DNA of 6,051 nt from Burkholderiaceae bacterium (GCA_019428955.1 JAHYJF010000216.1:1-6051), one strand, 5' to 3'. Counted from the first letter of the stretch, positions 1-5,342 are shown. Notes: generated by a model from the letters alone, not told the origin. Translations and numbers: made by a program.

Positions 1-256
1 TGAATCTTTTGGGCATCGGAGCGCCGCTATCGTCGGTGAGAATAATCTCGCCCCAGCCGCCGTCGGTATCGCTGGCGGTGCTGCTCTGGTGGACGCGAAT
101 TTTCTCGACCGTTACGTTGACTTCGTTGAAGTCGGCGCTCGGCGCGTCGGTCAGCGACAAACGCAGTGTGCCCTCGCCGCCACCGCTGCCGCACGCTGCG
201 AGACCGCCCAGCAGTAATGCTGCCAAAGCTAGTTTAAATGTCTGGAATGATTTCAT
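1..256 (-). CDS. DUF4382-type lipoprotein, N-terminal part (truncated by window edge)
   Basis: This is the first 85 codons of a secreted lipoprotein whose gene continues past the left edge. The ATG is at 256-254, with an AGGAGGT ribosome binding site 5 bases upstream (262-268), which fixes the start. Residues 1-21 form a lipoprotein signal peptide: Lys at positions 2 and 8, a hydrophobic core, then the lipobox LAAC with Cys22 as the lipidation site. A Gly/Ser-rich linker follows. From about residue 28 the protein reads GTLRLSLTDAPSADFNEV, then NVTVEKIRVHQSS and DTDGGW. I recognise this pattern as the start of a DUF4382 domain, a beta-rich domain of unknown function found in bacterial surface lipoproteins. 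No retention signal can be judged; the residue after Cys is Gly, not Asp. It is probably unrelated to the TRAP operon: it lies on the same strand downstream of dctM, but after a 284-bp gap and with its own ribosome binding site. Family assignment is from memory of the motif, not a search. Confidence 0.85.
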   Translation of the reverse strand, partial: MKSFQTFKLALAALLLGGLAACGSGGGEGTLRLSLTDAPSADFNEVNVTVEKIRVHQSSTASDTDGGWGEIILTDDSGAPMPKRF

Positions 257-261
257 GGCTT

Positions 262-268
262 ACCTCCT
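262..268 (-). promoter_or_regulatory. Ribosome binding site of the lipoprotein gene
   Basis: Read on the minus strand this is AGGAGGT, a full-length Shine-Dalgarno match, five bases before the ATG at 256. It decides the start codon and suggests efficient translation, in contrast to the weak sites before dctQ and dctM. Confidence 0.85.
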
Positions 269-282
269 GTGAACCGCTCGTT

Positions 283-309
283 CCGCCGTTGCGGCGGATT
301 TTTAAAAAT
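283..309. repeat. GC hairpin plus A/T palindrome in the lipoprotein leader
   Basis: CCGCCG (283-288) and CGGCGG (292-297) are perfect inverted arms around a TTG loop. The adjoining ATTTTTAAAAAT (298-309) is itself a perfect 12-bp palindrome. On the plus strand the hairpin is followed by five T residues and so looks like a short Rho-independent terminator, but no plus-strand gene ends here. On the minus strand it lies in the leader of the lipoprotein gene, with its proximal arm 14 bases before the ribosome binding site, where it could influence mRNA stability or initiation. The structure is visible; any role is inference. Confidence 0.5.
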
Positions 310-421
310 GTAACCCCAATCGTCCGGAATGAATCTCAAGACCCGGCTGGCAGGTCTCGAATATCCGACCAATGGTATCCCCATCATCACGAACGGTAGT
401 CTGAAGCGGCGGCAGCCCGCG

Positions 422-435
422 GTGACAAAAGTCAC
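422..435. promoter_or_regulatory. CRP/FNR-family-like inverted repeat
   Basis: The sequence GTGACAAAAGTCAC is a perfect inverted repeat with five-base arms and four central bases. It contains GTGA-N6-TCAC, the core of the E. coli CRP consensus TGTGA-N6-TCACA, although the outer T and A are replaced by G on both sides as read on the plus strand. It is centred about 172 bases upstream of the lipoprotein start codon, and about 112 bases beyond the dctM stop. It could be an activator site for the lipoprotein gene. No promoter was found at a fixed distance from it, so it stays tentative. Confidence 0.35.
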
Positions 436-540
436 GAACCAGGGAATCTTCTTGCGGATGGGTTTGGCGCTACCTCTTGCACTATCTTCTTGCCAACGCT
501 TCGGATCGCTTACGCGCTGAGGTGCGACGATATCTGGAGC

Positions 541-1815
541 CTAGAGGTTGAACGGAATCCAAAGCGCGATTTGCGGCAGCAGCCACAATATCGCCACCGC
601 CAGGAGCATCAATGCGATGAAGGGGCTGACCCCTCGAATGACGGTGCCAAGCGTCGATTGCGCTACCGCCTGGATCACGAAGAGATTGAGTCCCACGGGC
701 GGCGTGATTAGTGCGATTTCGATCATCATTACGAAGAAGATGCCGAACCAGACCGGATCAATGCCGAGCGCAATCACGGCCGGAAACAGTACCGGCACCA
801 TGATCAGGAGCATCGATAGACTTTCCAGGAAGAGTCCGATGAACAGGAGGATGCCGGCAACAATGAGCAAGAACAGCCCGGCGGTCGCAACGTGGGTATC
901 GACCAATTGCGACACCATCGCGGGTACTTGGTAGAGCGTGACCGCCTTGCCGAAAATCTTGGCCCCGATGACCACCAGGAACAACACAATGGTGGTACTT
1001 ACTGTCTGGCGTACTGCCTCGGCGAACGCTGCTCGGCTCAATGTGCGCAGGATTACAGCGGTCAGAATAAACGCGGCCACGGCGCCGACTGCGGAAGCTT
1101 CGGTTGGGGTGAACGCCCCGCTATAGATCCCACCCAACATTATGGCCGCCAGCGCGGCAGTCGGCAGAGCCCTCAAAGTAGCTCTTCGACGTTCTACGGG
1201 AGTGGCTTTGGCCACGCTCTCATGGGCGCGAGTGACCATTGCATAACCCACGATGTAGATCACGAACAGGACGATCAGCAGCAGCCCCGGACCTACTCCA
1301 GCAAGAAATAGCTTGCCGATACTCTCCTCGGTGATGACCCCGTAGACGATCAGAGGAATCGAAGGTGGTATCAAAATTCCCAATGTCCCACCGGCAGCCA
1401 TGAGACCAAGCGTGAAGCCCTTGCCGTAGCCGCGCTTGGTCATTTCCGGTATCGCAACTGTCCCGATCGTGGCGGCTGTGGCCACCGAACTCCCGGAGAT
1501 CGCAGAGAACAGGCCGCACGACAGCAGGGCCGCGACGCCCAAGCCGCCGGGCCAGTGCCCAACCCAACTCTGCACGGCGGTGAAGAGGTCCCGCCCCACG
1601 CCACCACGCAGCAGCAGGTTTGACATCAGCAGGAACATCGGCACCGATAGCAGAACGAAGTTGTCGACAGTACCGTGCAGGCTCTGGGCCACCATCACCA
1701 ATGGCAGGCCCTTCATTACCAGCATGACGGTGCCGAGGCCGGCCAGTGCAAAAGCCACCGGAATCCCCAGGAACAGCAACGCCAGCAGACCTACAATCAC
1801 GAATACCAGGGTCAT
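541..1815 (-). CDS. dctM: TRAP transporter large permease subunit, DctM family
   Basis: This is the large integral membrane subunit that carries the solute across the inner membrane, driven by an ion gradient (usually sodium in this family). The 424-residue length is typical for DctM. The whole protein is hydrophobic, with about twelve likely membrane segments. Family motifs seen are SAISGSSVATAATIG (residues 104-118), GGTLGILIPPSIPLIVYG (142-159), GAFTPTEA (233-240) and LITPPVGLNLFV (369-380). The SGS and PP-rich segments correspond to the re-entrant hairpin regions known to be central to transport in this family. The ATG start overlaps the dctQ stop as ATGA, so it is translationally coupled to dctQ; the preceding bases contain only a weak, distant GGGGA. 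It works with DctQ and the periplasmic DctP encoded upstream. The substrate is not readable from this subunit. I am very sure of the family. Confidence 0.96.
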   Translation of the reverse strand: MTLVFVIVGLLALLFLGIPVAFALAGLGTVMLVMKGLPLVMVAQSLHGTVDNFVLLSVPMFLLMSNLLLRGGVGRDLFTAVQSWVGHWPGGLGVAALLSCGLFSAISGSSVATAATIGTVAIPEMTKRGYGKGFTLGLMAAGGTLGILIPPSIPLIVYGVITEESIGKLFLAGVGPGLLLIVLFVIYIVGYAMVTRAHESVAKATPVERRRATLRALPTAALAAIMLGGIYSGAFTPTEASAVGAVAAFILTAVILRTLSRAAFAEAVRQTVSTTIVLFLVVIGAKIFGKAVTLYQVPAMVSQLVDTHVATAGLFLLIVAGILLFIGLFLESLSMLLIMVPVLFPAVIALGIDPVWFGIFFVMMIEIALITPPVGLNLFVIQAVAQSTLGTVIRGVSPFIALMLLAVAILWLLPQIALWIPFNL

Positions 1816-2408
1816 GGTTGAGAGGTCCCCGGAGCGCGCTGTGATGGTGTGCCGACCTCATCGGAAGGTGGTGCGTACTCCCCGGCGGGCGTGAACTCCG
1901 GAGCTGGTCGAAACGGCAGTCTTAACAGGTCAGCCAGCGCCTGAACGGCAAGCAGGGTAAATCCGATCACCACCGGAAGTTCAGAGATCCAATTGGGTAG
2001 TTCGAGCATGGTCGGTTGGCGCCGGCCTAGGTGTATGGAGTCGTCGACAATGCCCCAGCCCTTGACCACGGCCACCGTAGAAAAAGCTAGGATGATGATT
2101 AACGACAGCCCCTCAAGCACCTGCCGGCCGCGGGCCGGTAAGAGTCCCAGTAGGGCGGTAATGCGGATGAGTTGACGTTGTCGCAAGACGTACGCCATGC
2201 CCAGGTATGTAAACCACACCTGGAGCGTGACCGCGATATCTTGTGACCACTGGGTCGGCGAGTTGAACAGGTAGCGTGCGCCGACTTCGTAGAACAGCAT
2301 GACCGAAATGCTGATTATTATGATGTCGCCCAGACGAGCGCAGAAATTGCCCAGGCCATCCACCTTAGTCAGCAAGCGAGTGGCAGGCGCAGGGAATGGC
2401 TGGGGCAT
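1812..2408 (-). CDS. dctQ: TRAP transporter small permease subunit, DctQ family
   Basis: This is the small membrane subunit that pairs with DctM to form the TRAP permease in the inner membrane. The 198-residue product shows four hydrophobic segments (about 27-45, 57-75, 97-120 and 140-163), the usual DctQ topology. It also has the family pattern EVGARYLFNSPTQWSQDIAV after the first segment, where the Arg-Tyr-x-Phe and the Trp are conserved features. The last 32 or so residues (about 167-198) are a Pro/Thr/Ser/Gly-rich, probably disordered tail rather than the short end I would expect. The ATG at 2408 is the first in-frame ATG and is preceded by no good ribosome binding site (only GGA about 14 bases upstream), so a slightly different start is possible. 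The 3' end overlaps dctM by 4 bp. The gene lies 95 bp downstream of dctP, with a hairpin in between. Confidence 0.93.
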   Translation of the reverse strand: MPQPFPAPATRLLTKVDGLGNFCARLGDIIIISISVMLFYEVGARYLFNSPTQWSQDIAVTLQVWFTYLGMAYVLRQRQLIRITALLGLLPARGRQVLEGLSLIIILAFSTVAVVKGWGIVDDSIHLGRRQPTMLELPNWISELPVVIGFTLLAVQALADLLRLPFRPAPEFTPAGEYAPPSDEVGTPSQRAPGTSQP

Positions 2409-2458
2409 GGGGAGCTACGAGGTCCGTAGTTCGGGTGGATTGCTGGTTTCACAGATGC

Positions 2459-2487
2459 CGGCCGACCTGGCGAGTGCAGGTCGGCCG
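2459..2487. repeat. Intercistronic hairpin between dctP and dctQ
   Basis: The arms CGGCCGACCTG (2459-2469) and CAGGTCGGCCG (2477-2487) are perfect reverse complements, giving an 11-bp GC-rich stem with a seven-base loop. No run of T follows on the minus strand, so it is not a canonical intrinsic terminator. It begins 17 bases after the dctP stop codon. In this position such hairpins often protect the upstream message from 3' exonucleases or partly reduce read-through. That would leave more binding protein than permease, as is usual for binding-protein-dependent systems. The structure is certain; the function is inferred. Confidence 0.75.
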
Positions 2488-2503
2488 CTCTCGTCAACTG
2501 GAA

Positions 2504-3514
2504 TCAATATAGCTTGCGGACTTCTTCGACGAGGCGCTTGCCTGGTTCGCCGGCAGCTTTCACGTAGGTGTCAACGGCTGGCGCGGCGGCGGTCTGCCAC
2601 GCCTTGATCTGCTCGGGGGTCAGGTGGATCACCTTCATCGGCGTATTGGCCGCGATGAATTTCTCCGCATCCAGATGCTGGCCCTTGGTTTCAGCGCGCA
2701 GTTTGTTCTCCGCGGCATGGGCCGCCTCCGTCATCCACGCCTTTTCCTGGCTGGATAACGTATCCCACAATTTATCGTTGATCACAACCAGGAACTCGGC
2801 CTGCGCGTGGTTGGTAATCGTGACTGAATTCATCACCTCATAAATCTTACGTGACTTGATCGCGGTGACGCCGGTCATCCCGATATCGACAGTACCGCGC
2901 TGGTATGCGATGAACTGCTCGGAACCACCGATCTTCACCGGGACGCCGCCGAGCGCATTGATGAAGTCGCCGGACGGTTTGCCAAGAACTCGAACCTTCT
3001 TGCCCTTCATGTCGGCCGGATTGACAATCGGAGCACCTTTGGACAGCAGTTGCACCGGGCCATAGTCCTGCCACCAAAGCACGCGCGCACCGGTAGTGCG
3101 GATCATCTCGTCGACTTCCTTGCGAACCGGGCTTTGCGGATTTGCCGCCTTGGCCATAATTTCAAAGGTCGGGAACATGAAGGCTACCGACAAGAGCCCT
3201 GTGGCCGGTATGGTCCCGGCAAATTCGTCGATCAGAACGACTCCCATATCGACCGCGCCGGAGGATACCGCCTGCGGTACTTCGCTGCCCTTGTAGAGCT
3301 GTGCGGAATCATAAATCTCGACCTTTATCGCGCCACCAGACAGCTTTTCGACCTGCTCCTTGAAGTACACCACGTTTGCGCCCACCGGATGGTTGGTGGC
3401 GACTTGAATGGTTGTCCGGAGGGTCCGGGCGGCATGGGCCGGAGCGGCAGCTAAGGCGAAAGCGGTAAGGGTTGCTGCGGCTGTGCTCAAAGCCGTTCTG
3501 ACGATCTTATTCAT
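2504..3514 (-). CDS. dctP: TRAP transporter periplasmic solute-binding protein, DctP family
   Basis: This is the extracytoplasmic receptor that captures the solute and delivers it to DctQM. I place the start at the ATG at 3514, not at the longer upstream reading frame. GGAGGAG lies 4 bases before it (3519-3525), and the protein then begins with a clear signal peptide: MNKIVR, a hydrophobic Ala/Leu core, and the cleavage motif AHA-A after residue 28. The product is 336 residues, normal for DctP. The binding-site region KGKKVRVLGKPSGDFINALGG (from residue 170, quoted in part) carries Arg175, at the position of the conserved arginine that binds the ligand carboxylate. FIAYQRGTVDIGMTG (201-215) is the family segment that follows it. 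The ligand is therefore most likely an organic acid, but its identity is not visible. The gene follows the GntR regulator on the same strand and precedes dctQ. A promoter and operator lie at about 3607-3637. Confidence 0.95.
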   Translation of the reverse strand: MNKIVRTALSTAAATLTAFALAAAPAHAARTLRTTIQVATNHPVGANVVYFKEQVEKLSGGAIKVEIYDSAQLYKGSEVPQAVSSGAVDMGVVLIDEFAGTIPATGLLSVAFMFPTFEIMAKAANPQSPVRKEVDEMIRTTGARVLWWQDYGPVQLLSKGAPIVNPADMKGKKVRVLGKPSGDFINALGGVPVKIGGSEQFIAYQRGTVDIGMTGVTAIKSRKIYEVMNSVTITNHAQAEFLVVINDKLWDTLSSQEKAWMTEAAHAAENKLRAETKGQHLDAEKFIAANTPMKVIHLTPEQIKAWQTAAAPAVDTYVKAAGEPGKRLVEEVRKLY

Positions 3515-3518
3515 GAGT

Positions 3519-3525
3519 CTCCTCC
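3519..3525 (-). promoter_or_regulatory. Ribosome binding site of dctP
   Basis: Read on the minus strand this is GGAGGAG, four bases from the ATG at 3514. It supports starting dctP at the signal peptide and rejects the 41-codon longer frame, whose first codons would overlap the predicted promoter and operator. Confidence 0.85.
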
Positions 3526-3606
3526 GTGGTGCCGGTTCAGCGATGGGTCGAAATGGCGGGCCGAGTAGGCGCAGGGCAAATTGAATGTGACTGGTCAAAC
3601 GCAAAT

Positions 3607-3620
3607 CATTGTATACATTG
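3607..3620. promoter_or_regulatory. Putative GntR operator at the dctP promoter
   Basis: CATTGTATACATTG is an imperfect palindrome centred on GTATAC: 12 of 14 positions are self-complementary, with a perfect TGTATACA core. Read on the minus strand it is CAATGTATACAATG, which matches the site at 4431-4444 in 12 of 14 positions, including an unbroken GTATACAATG. TTGTATACAA-like palindromes fit the style of sites bound by FCD-type GntR regulators. The site covers the predicted -10 of dctP. The match is seen directly; assignment to the neighbouring regulator is inference. Confidence 0.6.
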
Positions 3621-3637
3621 GCCCTCAGGACCGTCAA
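3608..3637 (-). promoter_or_regulatory. Predicted sigma-70 promoter of dctPQM
   Basis: On the minus strand TTGACG (3637-3632) is a five-of-six match to the -35 consensus and TACAAT (3613-3608) a five-of-six match to the -10, with an 18-bp spacer. Using TATACA (3615-3610) as the -10 gives 16 bp. The -35 hexamer overlaps the stop codon of the gntR gene, so dctP can be transcribed independently of gntR. The transcript would have a leader of roughly 85-90 bases. The -10 lies inside the operator-like palindrome at 3607-3620, which suggests repression by blocking polymerase. Confidence 0.6.
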
Positions 3638-4353
3638 CCGCTCCTCTCATTGTCGAGCCGGGGAATGGCCAGGCCACGCTTCATCACCGCATGTCCGGCG
3701 TAAATGTGGGCGCGCATCACGCTCTCCGCCCAATCAGGGTCGCCGGCGCGAAACGCGTCCACCAACTCCCGGTGGTGGGCCATGCTGCGGCTGATTTCCC
3801 GGTCCTCGTAGCGGGTGAAAGTGTGAAGAACCAGCGGTAGAGATATGACCTGAGTAGCGAGCGTCTGCAATCTTTGACTGCCCGACCCCGCCAAAATAAG
3901 TGAATGGAAGCGGTTGTTGAGCGTTGGAAGCGCATCGCGCTTGCTTGCGTCTGCGCCGGAGCTCGCCACTAAAGCTTCCATTGCATCACACAATTCGCTC
4001 AGTGTAGCTATCCCTGGTTCGCCCAGGTTTTGTGCCGCCAAGCGGGCGGCTTGGCTTTCCAGCAAAGCGCGCAGGCGAAAGATTTCGTTCAGGTCGCGGT
4101 CTTGCCATCCCCGCACGCGACAACCGAGGTGTCGGGTCGTTTCCACCAACCCTTCGCCAGTTAGCCGTCGTAGCGCCTCGCGCACTGGCGTGCGGCTAAC
4201 CCCGATTTCGGCCGCCAACTCGGTTTCGCGCAAACGAGTGCCGTCGGGCAGTTGATTGCGCAGGATACCGTCCTTGACCAGAGCGTAAACCCGGTCGGCG
4301 GTATAACCGTGCGAGCTGGGCGCGATATCGCCGCGGCGAGTTCGAGGTGGCAC
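3634..4353 (-). CDS. GntR-family transcriptional regulator, FCD (FadR/VanR-type) subfamily
   Basis: This is a DNA-binding regulator, probably responding to the imported acid or a breakdown product. The 239 residues divide into an N-terminal winged helix (about 17-85), with the GntR signature LRETELAAEIGVSRTPVREALRRL (starting near residue 41, quoted in part) and wing GLVETTRHLGCRV, and a C-terminal all-helical FCD domain (about 90-225). In the FCD domain I see FRLRALLE (92-99), NNRFH (146-150), HHREL (193-197) and MRAH (213-216). His150, His194 and His216 match the usual metal-binding histidines. The acidic residue normally four before the first His is Asn146 here. The start is GTG at 4353 with AGGAG upstream at a rather long spacing; no better start was found. 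The gene lies 119 bp upstream of dctP and diverges from the lyase. It is likely autoregulated through the operators at 4431-4454, probably as a repressor relieved by the inducer. Confidence 0.95.
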   Translation of the reverse strand: MPPRTRRGDIAPSSHGYTADRVYALVKDGILRNQLPDGTRLRETELAAEIGVSRTPVREALRRLTGEGLVETTRHLGCRVRGWQDRDLNEIFRLRALLESQAARLAAQNLGEPGIATLSELCDAMEALVASSGADASKRDALPTLNNRFHSLILAGSGSQRLQTLATQVISLPLVLHTFTRYEDREISRSMAHHRELVDAFRAGDPDWAESVMRAHIYAGHAVMKRGLAIPRLDNERSG

Positions 4354-4430
4354 GATGTGGCTGTCTCCTGATGAGAATCTGTTCTGGACCGAGCTTTATC
4401 GCGGCATCAAGACCCCAGCAGATTGGCGCT

Positions 4431-4444
4431 CATAGTATACAATG
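4431..4444. promoter_or_regulatory. Putative GntR operator at the gntR/lyase promoters
   Basis: CATAGTATACAATG is a 12-of-14 palindrome centred on GTATAC. It shares GTATACAATG exactly with the minus-strand reading of the dctP site (3607-3620). No further copy was noticed by eye in the window. Placement at the two transcription control points of the module is what is expected for a local regulator's binding site. Binding itself is inferred. Confidence 0.6.
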
Positions 4445-4454
4445 GTCGACCATT
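4441..4454. promoter_or_regulatory. Perfect 14-bp palindrome of FadR-operator type
   Basis: AATGGTCGACCATT is perfectly self-complementary and contains TGGTCGACCA, which fits the TGGT-N-ACCA pattern of FadR-subfamily operators. It overlaps the preceding GTATAC-centred site by four bases, and its centre is 10 bp away, about one helical turn. It may be a second regulator dimer site or the main one. The lyase ribosome binding site begins five bases downstream. Confidence 0.55.
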
Positions 4455-4458
4455 AATT

Positions 4459-4463
4459 GAGGA
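4459..4463 (+). promoter_or_regulatory. Ribosome binding site of the lyase gene
   Basis: GAGGA lies six bases before the ATG at 4470, supporting this start. No in-frame start with a better site is present nearby. Confidence 0.75.
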
Positions 4464-4469
4464 TCGGCC

Positions 4470-5342
4470 ATGACTCCTGATGCCAAACGACGCCGCTTGA
4501 AGGATCGCCTTTCGCAACCAGGGCTGATCATTGCCCCGGGTGTGTTTGACATGATCTCCGCCCTCGTCGCCGATCGCATGGGATTTGACCTGCTCTACAT
4601 GAGCGGTTACGGTACGGTCGCCTCCTATCTCGGCCTTCCTGACGCCGGACTGGCGACGTACTCGGACATGATCGGCCGAGTGGCCACCTTCGCCCAGGGG
4701 ACTCAGACACCCCTGATTGCCGATGGCGATACTGGCTATGGTGGCCTGTTGAATGTCGACCACACCATTCGCGGCTACGAGTCGGCCGGGGTGGCTGGAA
4801 TCCAATTGGAGGATCAGGAGTTCCCCAAGAAGTGCGGCCATACTCCGGGACGGCGAGTCATCCCGATGAATGACATGGTGCGAAAGCTCAAGGTCGCCAA
4901 TGATGCTCGCTCCAGCGCTGACTTTCTCATCGTTGCCCGCACTGACGCACGCACCTCATTGGGGATTGACGAGGCGCTGCGCCGCGCCGAGGCCTATGGG
5001 GCGGCGGGAGCAGACATTCTGTTCGTCGAGTCGCCCGAAACAGTTGAGGAAATGACCCGCATCGCCAGTGCCTTTGACAAACCCGTGGTTGCCAATATGG
5101 TTGAAGGCGGGCGCACCCCGGCGTTGAGTCGTGAAGAGCTCAACGCGCTTGGTTTTCGGATCGCCATCTACCCCGGAACTGGTTTCCTTGCGATGGGCTA
5201 CGCACTTGAGGAAGCATATGGCGCGCTGCTCCGCGACGGTTCCTCGGCTGCGGTGGCAGACCGCTTGTACGACTTTCAGGCGTTTAGCCGGCTTGTAGGA
5301 TTTGAGCGGGTGTGGGAGTTCGATAAGGCTCACGCTGACTAG
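4470..5342 (+). CDS. Isocitrate lyase/PEP mutase family lyase (2-methylisocitrate / 2,3-dimethylmalate lyase-like)
   Basis: This is a cytoplasmic Mg2+-dependent TIM-barrel enzyme expected to cleave a substituted 2-hydroxy di- or tricarboxylate by retro-aldol reaction, giving pyruvate or glyoxylate plus a second acid. The 290-residue length fits methylisocitrate lyase (PrpB) and 2,3-dimethylmalate lyase, and is much shorter than glyoxylate-cycle isocitrate lyase. Visible active-site elements are MSGYGT (44-49), the Mg-binding ADGDTGYG with Asp85 and Asp87 (84-91), QLEDQ with Glu114 and Asp115 (112-116), the lyase signature KKCGH with catalytic Cys122 (120-124), Arg157 in VARTDA, Glu187 in FVESP, and Asn209. 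The intact KKCGH loop argues for a C-C lyase rather than a PEP mutase or a hydrolase. It is transcribed away from gntR-dctPQM, so it probably acts on the imported acid or a product of it. Related proteins are often misnamed carboxyvinyl-carboxyphosphonate phosphorylmutase. Family is certain; substrate is open, so no gene symbol is given. Confidence 0.93.
   Translation: MTPDAKRRRLKDRLSQPGLIIAPGVFDMISALVADRMGFDLLYMSGYGTVASYLGLPDAGLATYSDMIGRVATFAQGTQTPLIADGDTGYGGLLNVDHTIRGYESAGVAGIQLEDQEFPKKCGHTPGRRVIPMNDMVRKLKVANDARSSADFLIVARTDARTSLGIDEALRRAEAYGAAGADILFVESPETVEEMTRIASAFDKPVVANMVEGGRTPALSREELNALGFRIAIYPGTGFLAMGYALEEAYGALLRDGSSAAVADRLYDFQAFSRLVGFERVWEFDKAHAD

Larger units (their letters stand above)
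257..540. other. Intergenic region between dctM and the lipoprotein gene
   Basis: This 284-bp stretch has no convincing gene. The short open frames across it have no ribosome binding site, no recognisable domain, and several overlap the true lipoprotein start. It holds the ribosome binding site of the lipoprotein gene, a 6-bp perfect GC hairpin (283-297) followed by an A/T palindrome (298-309), and a CRP-like inverted repeat (422-435). No clear Rho-independent terminator follows the dctM stop: the bases just beyond it on the minus strand contain no strong stem followed by a T-run. No sigma-70 promoter with two good hexamers was found for the lipoprotein gene, so its promoter is not located. 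Confidence 0.6.
4354..4469. promoter_or_regulatory. Divergent promoter region between gntR and the lyase gene
   Basis: This 116-bp region must hold the start signals for both divergent genes. Because GTATAC is palindromic, it gives a -10-like hexamer in each direction: TACAAT on the plus strand (4438-4443) toward the lyase, and TATACT on the minus strand (4439-4434) toward gntR. Neither has a good TTGACA-like -35 at normal spacing, so these promoters look weaker than the dctP promoter or depend on another factor. The operator-like palindromes at 4431-4454 cover both -10 candidates. The lyase leader would be only about 20 bases; the gntR leader would be about 75. Confidence 0.5.

Noticed and set aside
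330..380. Possible tRNA T-arm-like sequence around GGTCTCGAATATCC
   Set aside because: No acceptor stem, anticodon arm or proper T-loop pairing can be built around it.
253..435. Minus-strand 60-codon frame in the gap before the lipoprotein gene
   Set aside because: It runs through the lipoprotein ribosome binding site and start codon, has no ribosome binding site of its own and resembles no family I know.
483..505. Possible sigma-54 promoter on the minus strand (TTGGCA ... TGC)
   Set aside because: The spacing between the GG and GC elements is 12 bases instead of the required 10.
892..1311. Plus-strand 139-codon frame antisense to dctM
   Set aside because: No ribosome binding site, composition typical of an antisense shadow, and it lies opposite conserved coding sequence.
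1220..1861. 213-codon minus-strand frame across dctM and the dctQ end
   Set aside because: It lies over dctM in another frame, with low-quality composition and no recognisable motif. dctM in this stretch carries strong family motifs.
3515..3637. Upstream extension of dctP to a start at 3637
   Set aside because: It would put 41 non-hydrophobic residues before a clear signal peptide, has no ribosome binding site, and overlaps the predicted promoter and operator. The ATG at 3514 has GGAGGAG four bases upstream.
4407..4841. Minus-strand 144-codon frame antisense to the lyase start
   Set aside because: It covers the divergent promoter and the conserved Mg-binding part of the lyase, with no domain of its own.
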